DNA from: an uncultured Treponema sp.
GTDB lineage: Bacteria > Spirochaetota > Spirochaetia > Treponematales > Treponemataceae
NCBI GenBank assembly: GCA_937890485.1
Contig: CALBXN010000193.1
Coordinates: 1-21,683 of the forward strand
Reading direction: 5' to 3'
DNA: 21,683 nucleotides
Part shown: piece by piece, positions 15,323 through 21,683 of the stretch
How positions within the stretch are numbered: position 1 is the first letter of the stretch
How the letters are laid out: every line of letters starts with the position of its first letter
Made by a program: the position numbers and the translations under genes
The notes under the pieces: model-generated
Database searches by the model: none
What the model saw: only the letters and a program-made list of their open reading frames with translations
What the model was told of the DNA's origin: nothing

Positions 15323-16995
15323 TTTTCTTTCCTCTTAAAATCAAAGCGATAAGAAGCAGAAGTTGTAAATCCAAAACCAAGACAGGTGTTGTACTCGCCT
15401 CCAAGGAAAATACCCCAATTATAAATTGATGCAGAAATTCCTATGGCAGAATAAAGAGTTGGGATAAATTTGCTTGATAAATTTGCTGCAAGGTTTGCAC
15501 TCCATAATTGTAAAAATCCAACACCTAATCTTAATTCTGCTGTACATAAAAAATCAAAATTTTTAATTGGTGCTAAGTTATATCCTACAGAAAAATATGG
15601 TACAAATTCAGAAAGAAATGGAGCATGAAATTCTCTTGAATTTAAATAATATTTATATGGAAAATCTTTTTGAGGAAATCCAAAGTTATAATTTAAACCA
15701 AGACCTAAAGCCACAGGGGATAATAATTCAAATTCTAAATATCTTGCACCACCAAAAACTGAAACAGTGTAAGGTTCTGGCAAAGTGTTAAATCCTAAAT
15801 TAACTTCTATTGCCCAATTTTCTACAGGTAAGTTAAAATCTTTTTTGATTTTCTTTTTTGTTGTATCTTCTTGTGATTGTTGATTTTCTTGTTCTTTTAA
15901 TTGTTCTGCTTCATCCAATTCTTTTTGCATTTGTAATGCTTCATCTGGTAAAATCATTTTTGTTTTTAAAAATAATTTTATAATCACGCCTTTTTCAAAA
16001 CCGACTAAAAGAAATTTATTGCTAACATCTGTATCCATTGAAATAATTTTATCTGGATTTTCAGCAAAAACTGCACCTTCTAAAATTCCTTTGTCAGAGT
16101 AAATCCAAATTAAACCATTTTGTGTAGCAACATAAATTTTGCTACAATCTTTGTTCCAAATAAAATTTGTAATTGGAGAAGGAACTTCAATATCAAAAAG
16201 AGGAATACCTTCTGTATTTCTTAAAGTTAACTTGTTGATTGCTGTTTGATATAAAAAAGATTCTGATGTGTTATTAAATTTTGCTCCAGCACAACTTTCT
16301 GAATAACCATAAACTTGTAAGAGTTTTGAAAAATTTTCTGATGAAATTAGAAAGACATTGCCAAGAGAATCAGTTAGTAAAATTGAATTTCCTGATTTAT
16401 TATATTCAATATTGATAATTGCAGATTCCGTAATTTTTATTAACTGCTGATTTTTGTTTTCATCATTTAAATTTGTAATAATAATATTTCCATCATCTAA
16501 ACCGGCAACAACATAATTATTTTTGTAATTTGCGATTGAAGTCATTTGAATAATTGGATTATATTCTAATTGAGCTTTTTGTTCTTTTGTGTTCACATCA
16601 AAAATAAAGGCTCTGTTATTGTCGTCGTATGAAAGTAATGCATTTACATGATTTATTTTTTCTTCATCTTCTTCGATGTAAATTTCATCATAACTGAAAA
16701 AACTAATTTGCTTTACTTTACCTGTGTGTCCTAAAATTACTTTTTTTGTTTCATCAGTAAAATTGTCGCAGAGGATAATTGTGTCAGAAATTGCGTATCC
16801 AAATAATTGTTGTTCATTACTAAAGCAAATTGCGTTAACAGGATAATTTGTTTCTGCAATTAATTTTAATGGTGCAAAGTTTTGTTCAAAAGAAAATTCT
16901 TCAGATATATTTTCTTCTTGTGAAAAAATAGTTGATAAAAATATATTTGTTAGTAAAAATATAATTAAAAATTTTTGTAAAAGTATTTTATTCAT
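15319..16995 (-). CDS. Exported beta-propeller protein with a C-terminal membrane beta-barrel-like domain
   Basis: This is a 558-residue protein. Residues 1-25 are a signal peptide (cleavage likely after FLSTIFS). Residues about 40-345 are a run of WD40-like blades: each ends in patterns such as NRAFIFDVNTKE, DDGNIIITNLND, NSILLTDSLGNVFLIS and IYVATQNGLIWIYSDKG. A charged, glutamine-rich helical linker (about 350-388) follows. Residues about 390-552 are amphipathic strands rich in aromatic residues (AIEVNLGFN, ALGLGLNYNFGF, FVPYFSVGYNLAP, GIFLGGEYNTCLGFGF, SASYRFDF) that look like an eight-stranded outer-membrane barrel. The inferred topology is a periplasmic or surface propeller anchored by the barrel. 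The ATG overlaps the end of the TPR gene by eight bases. No catalytic motif is seen. An alternative is a soluble beta-domain instead of a barrel. Confidence 0.75.
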   Translation of the reverse strand: MNKILLQKFLIIFLLTNIFLSTIFSQEENISEEFSFEQNFAPLKLIAETNYPVNAICFSNEQQLFGYAISDTIILCDNFTDETKKVILGHTGKVKQISFFSYDEIYIEEDEEKINHVNALLSYDDNNRAFIFDVNTKEQKAQLEYNPIIQMTSIANYKNNYVVAGLDDGNIIITNLNDENKNQQLIKITESAIINIEYNKSGNSILLTDSLGNVFLISSENFSKLLQVYGYSESCAGAKFNNTSESFLYQTAINKLTLRNTEGIPLFDIEVPSPITNFIWNKDCSKIYVATQNGLIWIYSDKGILEGAVFAENPDKIISMDTDVSNKFLLVGFEKGVIIKLFLKTKMILPDEALQMQKELDEAEQLKEQENQQSQEDTTKKKIKKDFNLPVENWAIEVNLGFNTLPEPYTVSVFGGARYLEFELLSPVALGLGLNYNFGFPQKDFPYKYYLNSREFHAPFLSEFVPYFSVGYNLAPIKNFDFLCTAELRLGVGFLQLWSANLAANLSSKFIPTLYSAIGISASIYNWGIFLGGEYNTCLGFGFTTSASYRFDFKRKEK

Positions 16996-19564
16996 TTTTT
17001 AAATTCCATTGTGAAAGTAAATAAATAATTCCACTATCTTGTAGTTTTAAATTTGTTCCACAAGATAAACAAACAAATCTTCCATCGTCTTTAAGTTTTT
17101 CTTTTGCACAACCGATACAAAAAATTTTTCCACATTCAGGACAAATTCCTGCAGGTAGATTATCTGGTGGCATTGCTTTGAGTGTAAGTTTTGTACCTTC
17201 TGAAAGATTTTTTGGGACAAACCAATTTTGTTTACATTTGTTACAAGTAATTTTACGTTTGGTTTTTTCATTTAAGTTTTCTAAAAATTCTTGAACTAAG
17301 GGATTGTCTGAAAAATCTTCCAACTCATTTGCAATTTCTTGGCTCAAAAAAGTTTTATTTGTTAACAAATATAAATTTGCTAAATCAATTTTAAGTAAAA
17401 TGTAATCAGAATTTTTTTGATAGCAATTTTCTATTCCTTGTCGTAACGCAAGTTCTGCTCTGTAGTAATCTCCTTTTCGTGTTGCGATACAAGCCATAAT
17501 TCTTGATGCTTTAGGAGAAGGTTCTTGAGTAAAAAGTCTACCAAGTAAATTTTCTGCTTCATTAAGTTTTTCTGTTTTAACGCATAAATCTGCATAATCG
17601 GTTAGTAATAATTCATCTCTTGGTGAAAGTTCCAATGCTTTATCGTAAAAGTTTTGTGATTTTTCAAATTGATTATCGTCTTTTAAAAAATTTGCAATTA
17701 AGTGATAAGCATCTTTTCGATATTCACTTCCTTTACCTGAATGTTTTGCTGTGGATTCAATTAAATTAAGAGCATGTTCCAAACGATTTTCAGTTTTTAA
17801 AATCATTGCGTATAAATTTAATACAGCAAGTTCTTCTGGTAAAATTGCAGCAGCACTATAAATACAACTTTTTGCTTCTTCAAAATTTTTATCGTTGTAA
17901 TTTATTTTTGCAAGATAATACCAAGACCATCCATCGTTTTCATTTAATTCGGTTGCATGTTCAAAAAGATTTTTTGCTTCTTCAATTTTTTCTAAATCTA
18001 AAAGAATTTCTGCTTTTGTTCTTATGTAAAGACTTTCTTGTGGTTCAATGTTTATTGCTTTGTCGCAAAGTTCTAAGGCTGATTCTAAATTATTTTCATC
18101 ACGATAAATTACCGATAGCATAAAAATTGCTTGGTGATCAGTTAGTTCAGATTTTTTTCCTTTAACATATTGTTGTAATTGTTCTTTTGCTTCTTCTATT
18201 TGATTTTGATACCAATAAAATTTTCCTTTCAAAGAACAAAGTTGTCTTTTTTGACTTGCAGAAAGTTTTTCTTTTTCAATTTCAAAAGTTGTTTGTAAAA
18301 AATTTTGCCAATCTTTTTTATCCAAAAATAATTGGCAAGCACTAAGTAAATTTTCTGAAACTTCTTTGTTTTTGTTTTGCAATTTATAAGTCGAGGCAAT
18401 ATTTAATAAATGTGTTCCTTCGTCATTTTGTAACTCAAATGCTTTTTGATACCAATTTATTGCTTGGTCAAAGTTTCGTTGTAAAGAACAAACATGCCCT
18501 TTTAATGAACAAAGCAAAGCTGAAGATTGAGATTGTTCTAAAACAGTTTCAAAGAAAGAATCAAATTCGTTATATCGTGAACTTAGATAAAAACAAGATG
18601 CAAGTTCTTGAATTAAAGATAAACTTTCTGGATTATTTTCTCTCTGGGTTTGCAAAATTTCTATAGCTTCTGGATAAAGTTGCATTGCCATATTAATTCG
18701 AGCTTTTAGTAACGCAATTTTTTCGTCAATTTTTTCAATTGGGATTTTTTTCAATTCAATTAAAGCTGGGATATTTCGTCCCACAGCACTTAAACTTTCT
18801 GCAATTTCAACATGATGATTTACATCGATAAATTCTTGGTCGTTCCACTGTTGAAAAGAAGCATCCGTTTGAACTTGACGGGATTCAATTACAAAGTAGG
18901 GAAGTGTGCAACAAATTTTTTCGTGTTCTGTCCAGTTTTGACCAGCAAAAGCGACATATCCTTCACTTTGGATTGTGTCATCTTGAATTGTTGTTACATA
19001 TTGATTATTTATTATTATTACAAAATTTGTACCATTGGCAATAAGTTGTAGAGGAACTAAATTTTCTTTATCTCTTTTTGTTTTCTTTTTATTTTCAGGG
19101 ATTTTTGTCCAGCCAAGAAGTGGAATTTGGGTTCCATTAAAAACAACATCAAATCTAAATTGTCCTTTATCAGAAATTAAAAGCATGTAGTAATTTAAAT
19201 CATTTATACATCGAATCATAATTCCAAAGGCACAACCTCCTGCAGCTTCTATGGATGAATCTCGTTCTGCAGAAGTTTCTGGAATTAGAGAATTTATTTT
19301 TGAAAAGTCTAATGCAGTTTCGATACAAAAATTTTTGTACTGATACTGTGGATTTGTTGACCAAGCAAATAATTCTTTTCTGTAGAGTTCTAGGTTGTAT
19401 CCATTTTCAAAATAAGTTCTATATCCATCTCCTGTTTCTTCGATGAATCTTGGATTCTTTTCTTTTGAAAAATCTGCAACCCACAACTCAAAAACACTAG
19501 CGGTAAAATCTTGTTCAAATGTTTCTTTTTTTTTAGAAAAAAGTTTTTTTATTTTGCTAAACAT
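16988..19564 (-). CDS. Cytoplasmic TPR protein with N-terminal lectin-like domain and C-terminal eight-cysteine zinc domain
   Basis: The protein has 858 residues, no signal peptide and no membrane helix. Residues about 20-230 resemble the concanavalin-like fold of DUF1080/LamG domains (NYYMLLISDKGQFRFDV, LQLIANGTNFVIIINNQYV, EGYVAFAGQN). Residues about 255-765 are tetratricopeptide repeats with clear A/B helix pairs (for example FDQAINWYQKAFELQ, LESALELCDKAINIEP and FEKSQNFYDKALELSP). Residues 765-858 hold four Cys-x2-Cys pairs (774/777, 808/811, 816/819, 832/835), suggesting two zinc sites in a ribbon or cross-brace fold. The gene follows fecR by two bases and overlaps the propeller gene by eight, so production is coupled. 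It is likely a scaffold or adaptor inside the cell for the exported partners. The lectin-like call rests on fold impression only. Confidence 0.78.
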   Translation of the reverse strand: MFSKIKKLFSKKKETFEQDFTASVFELWVADFSKEKNPRFIEETGDGYRTYFENGYNLELYRKELFAWSTNPQYQYKNFCIETALDFSKINSLIPETSAERDSSIEAAGGCAFGIMIRCINDLNYYMLLISDKGQFRFDVVFNGTQIPLLGWTKIPENKKKTKRDKENLVPLQLIANGTNFVIIINNQYVTTIQDDTIQSEGYVAFAGQNWTEHEKICCTLPYFVIESRQVQTDASFQQWNDQEFIDVNHHVEIAESLSAVGRNIPALIELKKIPIEKIDEKIALLKARINMAMQLYPEAIEILQTQRENNPESLSLIQELASCFYLSSRYNEFDSFFETVLEQSQSSALLCSLKGHVCSLQRNFDQAINWYQKAFELQNDEGTHLLNIASTYKLQNKNKEVSENLLSACQLFLDKKDWQNFLQTTFEIEKEKLSASQKRQLCSLKGKFYWYQNQIEEAKEQLQQYVKGKKSELTDHQAIFMLSVIYRDENNLESALELCDKAINIEPQESLYIRTKAEILLDLEKIEEAKNLFEHATELNENDGWSWYYLAKINYNDKNFEEAKSCIYSAAAILPEELAVLNLYAMILKTENRLEHALNLIESTAKHSGKGSEYRKDAYHLIANFLKDDNQFEKSQNFYDKALELSPRDELLLTDYADLCVKTEKLNEAENLLGRLFTQEPSPKASRIMACIATRKGDYYRAELALRQGIENCYQKNSDYILLKIDLANLYLLTNKTFLSQEIANELEDFSDNPLVQEFLENLNEKTKRKITCNKCKQNWFVPKNLSEGTKLTLKAMPPDNLPAGICPECGKIFCIGCAKEKLKDDGRFVCLSCGTNLKLQDSGIIYLLSQWNLKNE

Positions 19565-19566
19565 AC

Positions 19567-20448
19567 CTATTGCTGCTGAATACTGATTGAAATATTAACT
19601 GAAGCAGTATTTTTTCCTTTATTTGAAACATCTTTTGTTTGACTAGGTGTTGAAATTCTCAAGTCTGAATTATTTTCTAAAACTTCTGTTGATTGCATAC
19701 CACCTGTACTTACAGCTTGTGTGTGTGAAACTTCATGAGGTGGAATGATTTTTCCATCAGAATTGATAGTAATAATTTGGTCTGCTGTAACAATGAAAGC
19801 TCCACCATCAACTGCATCGTAAAAATCTTGGTCAACATTTTCTGCAATTTCTGTGGTTTCTACAATTTGAGATTCTGTACTTTCATCTGTTTCTGTAGAT
19901 TCAGCAAGTTGTGTTTCGGAACTTAATTCTTCTGCTTCATTTTTAAATTTCGATTGTCTATTTTGAGAATTCATTCCTTTTGGTTCAGGAGGTGTGATTG
20001 CCCATTTCCCAGAAAGACAAACAAGAGTTCCATCTGAATAAATTTCTCCTGAAGTTCCTCTAACTGAAGCGGTTGCAACTGAAGTTCTTACCTTAAACCC
20101 AACACGCTTGTTTTCTGATTTTTTTATGTCTGCTTTAATATTGCCTGCATCAAGGAACATAGTTGTATTATAATTTTGATTTTGTTCTACAATTTCTTCT
20201 ATTGTTAGGCGAGTTAATGCTCTAACTTCAATTAAAGATTGTCCAATATATAGAACTGCACTTGATTTGAATCCTGTAGAAATTACTGAGCCTGATGTTA
20301 AAATGTCTCCATTTTTTAGTTGAATCCAAGAATCATTTAGTTGTACTTCAACTTTTCCTACAACAGAATTTACCACAGCTACATCTGTTGCTGCAAAAGT
20401 AAATGAAACTGAAAATAAAACCAATAATAAAAAAACTATCTTTTTCAT
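19567..20448 (-). CDS. Secreted FecR-domain protein
   Basis: The protein has 293 residues from the ATG at 20448; the GGAGGT site just before it rules out a longer reading that begins nine codons upstream. Residues 1-19 are a signal peptide (MKKIVFLLLVLFSVSFTFA). Residues about 25-150 are a FecR domain: VGKVEVQLNDSWIQLKNGDIL, STGFKSSAVLYIG and the typical VRTSVATASVRGTSGEI (120-136). After it comes a low-complexity serine/threonine/glutamate stretch (about 165-205) and a short C-terminal region ending VNISISIQQQ. Classical FecR proteins are inner-membrane anti-sigma regulators; this one has no N-terminal sigma-binding part and no membrane helix, so it is probably a periplasmic structural or sensing protein instead. 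It sits upstream of the TPR gene with a two-base gap and starts the tightly coupled block. Confidence 0.85.
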   Translation of the reverse strand: MKKIVFLLLVLFSVSFTFAATDVAVVNSVVGKVEVQLNDSWIQLKNGDILTSGSVISTGFKSSAVLYIGQSLIEVRALTRLTIEEIVEQNQNYNTTMFLDAGNIKADIKKSENKRVGFKVRTSVATASVRGTSGEIYSDGTLVCLSGKWAITPPEPKGMNSQNRQSKFKNEAEELSSETQLAESTETDESTESQIVETTEIAENVDQDFYDAVDGGAFIVTADQIITINSDGKIIPPHEVSHTQAVSTGGMQSTEVLENNSDLRISTPSQTKDVSNKGKNTASVNISISIQQQ

Positions 20449-20450
20449 AA

Positions 20451-20457
20451 GACCTCC
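20451..20457 (-). promoter_or_regulatory. Strong Shine-Dalgarno site of the fecR-like gene
   Basis: GGAGGTC on the minus strand, with GGAGG ending four bases before the ATG at 20448. It sets the start codon. The 47-bp gap to the preceding gene also contains a small inverted repeat (TTTGC / GCAAA at 20469-20481, three-base loop) too short for a terminator, so read-through from the upstream gene is likely. Confidence 0.75.
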
Positions 20458-20495
20458 GTAAAAAGATATTTGCAACGCAAACTTACATTAAGATA

Positions 20496-21593
20496 TTAAA
20501 ATGAAAAACCTAAATTTAGTCCAGCAAGAAAGTAATTAGGAGTTTCATCAATAAATGAAATAAATTGTTGTCCATTTAAGGAAACATAAACATCACTAAC
20601 AATTTGCCACTTTGCTTCAATTTTCCATTGTATTCCGTCAAAAATTAAAGCAGAATCAATTTCCTTGAATGAACATATACCATCAGAATCTAAAGATATG
20701 TATAATGAATCAACTGGTTTGAAAGTGTATATGACTCCTGCTCTCATCATAGAAGAGAAAGTGTGCCCTATAACAGATGATTCTATTTCAGAAACAGGTT
20801 GAAATGCTGATATTCCTTTTGTATTACCAGATGCATACACTCCGCTAAATGTTAAAGAAGAATTTAAGAAACTAAAATATGTTGCCAAGTCAATTTTAGA
20901 AAGATTTGCAATAGTTAATTTTTCGGAACCATCAGATTTTATATTCATTCCTAGAGTAGATTGTAGAATATAGAAAAATCTTTGAGATATTGCACCATTA
21001 AATGTGAGTGTTGTGTATATTTTGTTGTAATCTAATTTCCCTAAATCAAAGGAAGTAAAAAATTCAGCATTAAAAAATTGTGTATTAAAAATATTGAATT
21101 TTCCTCTTGCTGAAGCTACCAAAAATTTTGGAGATAAAGCGTAAATATTTGCAGTATCATTATAGGGATTATTGAAATATGTTGTATTTCTTGCATTTAT
21201 TAAACCTGTATAACCTGCAAAAAGTGATAATTCTGTTTTATTAATATTGAAATTTGTAAATAATCCATCTACTGATTGATAAAAAATAACTCCTGTTGTA
21301 TCAGTAAAATAAAATCTACCTAAATTTATGTCTGTGATAACTTTATCAGAATAAATATTAAATGCGAATTTAAATAGTGGAATATCAAGAGTATTGTTTA
21401 TGTTAAAATCTGTCCCATTATTTTCTTCATTTGAGTTAGTGGCTACAGAAAAATCATAAAATCCTTCGCAAGCAAAAAAGGATTTATAGTCTTTTGATAA
21501 CGGAAGTTTTAGCCAAAGTGAAAGATTTTCAGTGTTTTTGAAAAACAATTCTTGTTCTTCAATGGTTTTACCGCATTTATTACAAATGTGCAT
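20496..21593 (-). CDS. Beta-barrel-like protein beginning with half a zinc ribbon and lacking a signal peptide
   Basis: This is a 365-residue protein with a strong AAGGAGGT site. Residues 1-18 (MHICNKCGKTIEEQELFF) look like the first half of a zinc ribbon with one Cys-x2-Cys pair (C4, C7). From residue 19 the sequence switches to long amphipathic beta strands rich in aromatics (LSLWLKLPLSKDYKSFFACEGFYDFSV, FKFAFNIYSDKVI, LSLFAGYTGL, LGRFYFTD) and ends in GLNLGFSF with terminal phenylalanine, as outer-membrane barrels do. No hydrophobic export signal is present and no alternative start with a signal can be seen. This could be a fused remnant, a sequencing or assembly join, or a true protein exported by another route. 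It follows a zinc-ribbon gene by nine bases and precedes fecR by 47. Function unknown. Confidence 0.65.
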   Translation of the reverse strand: MHICNKCGKTIEEQELFFKNTENLSLWLKLPLSKDYKSFFACEGFYDFSVATNSNEENNGTDFNINNTLDIPLFKFAFNIYSDKVITDINLGRFYFTDTTGVIFYQSVDGLFTNFNINKTELSLFAGYTGLINARNTTYFNNPYNDTANIYALSPKFLVASARGKFNIFNTQFFNAEFFTSFDLGKLDYNKIYTTLTFNGAISQRFFYILQSTLGMNIKSDGSEKLTIANLSKIDLATYFSFLNSSLTFSGVYASGNTKGISAFQPVSEIESSVIGHTFSSMMRAGVIYTFKPVDSLYISLDSDGICSFKEIDSALIFDGIQWKIEAKWQIVSDVYVSLNGQQFISFIDETPNYFLAGLNLGFSF

Positions 21594-21596
21594 AAT

Positions 21597-21604
21597 ACCT
21601 CCTT
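21597..21604 (-). promoter_or_regulatory. Perfect Shine-Dalgarno site overlapping the upstream stop codon
   Basis: AAGGAGGT on the minus strand lies three bases before the ATG at 21593 and shares bases with the TAA stop of the upstream zinc-ribbon gene (21603-21605). This couples the two genes and firmly fixes the zinc-knuckle start of the barrel-like protein. Confidence 0.75.
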
Positions 21605-21683
21605 AATTTAAGTTCATCGGCTTTCCACAATGAGGGCAGAACAAATATCTTGGTTGTTCGCTCTCGGATTGAGGGCAAGTCTT
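21603..21683 (-). CDS. C-terminal end of a zinc-ribbon protein (partial)
   Basis: Only the last 26 residues are visible; the frame runs off the window edge. They contain TCPQ, then FCPHCGKPMNLN and a stop. The Cys-x2-Cys-Gly pattern is the second half of a short zinc ribbon. The stop is nine bases from the next ATG, so the gene belongs to the same transcription unit. What precedes the ribbon is unknown. Confidence 0.65.
   Translation of the reverse strand, partial: KTCPQSESEQPRYLFCPHCGKPMNLN

Noticed and set aside
15840..15935. Repetitive-looking glutamine/glutamate-coding stretch considered as a possible tandem repeat.
   Set aside because: It is the charged linker of the propeller/barrel protein; no regular repeat unit is present.
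20449..20475. A longer FecR-like protein start at 20475.
   Set aside because: The GGAGGT ribosome site lies within the added codons and the signal peptide begins at the ATG at 20448.
20469..20481. Inverted repeat TTTGC/GCAAA between the barrel-like and FecR-like genes considered as a terminator.
   Set aside because: The stem has only five base pairs and no T-run follows in the leftward direction.
1..21683. CRISPR arrays, tRNA or rRNA genes, insertion sequences, phage genes and attachment sites.
   Set aside because: No regularly spaced repeats, cloverleaf sequences, transposase or integrase motifs, or flanking target duplications were seen on either strand.

Overview
The window is AT-rich DNA, densely coded, with tight operons, several lipoproteins with a spirochaete-style lipobox and a multi-domain c-di-GMP protein. 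The protein styles (FecR and TPR envelope operon, InlB-repeat lipoprotein, F420-ligase-like protein, MetA-type acetyltransferase) suggest a spirochaete, most likely a Treponema. This is an inference from gene character, not from a database match.

Left part (1-8988). The 3' end of an F420-0:L-glutamate ligase-like gene finishes in a clear intrinsic terminator and converges on uup, an ABC-F ATPase. From a short divergent promoter region, uup runs left and an 855-residue REC / degenerate GGDEF / EAL / PAS / PAS protein runs right. The latter converges on metA, read here as a homoserine O-acetyltransferase because of Glu111. From a second divergent promoter, an HSL-type alpha/beta hydrolase and a U32 (TrhP-like) tRNA-hydroxylation protein form a two-gene operon.

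Middle part (9013-12830, minus strand). prfA, prmC and a RelA/SpoT homologue form one operon. It covers release factor 1, its glutamine methyltransferase and an alarmone enzyme whose hydrolase centre is degenerate and which lacks a C-terminal ACT domain.

Right part (12861-21683, minus strand) is devoted to the cell envelope. It holds a 607-residue modular lipoprotein as a single transcription unit (promoter, 5'-UTR hairpin, terminator). It also holds a tightly packed set: the end of a zinc-ribbon protein, a beta-barrel-like protein that starts with half a zinc ribbon and has no signal peptide, a secreted FecR protein, a cytoplasmic TPR protein with an eight-cysteine C-terminus, a beta-propeller/beta-barrel protein and a small lipoprotein. 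Four of these overlap or nearly touch. This set is the best candidate here for an undescribed system: a secreted FecR-type domain, a cytoplasmic scaffold and envelope partners made from one message.

A second theme is start-site architecture. Several housekeeping genes (uup, the c-di-GMP gene, the hydrolase operon, prfA) have a -10 box ending 6-8 nt before the ATG and no Shine-Dalgarno sequence, which predicts leaderless mRNAs. The envelope genes instead carry strong GGAGG-type sites. The only gene-free stretches are short (all under 150 bases), and their contents are listed.
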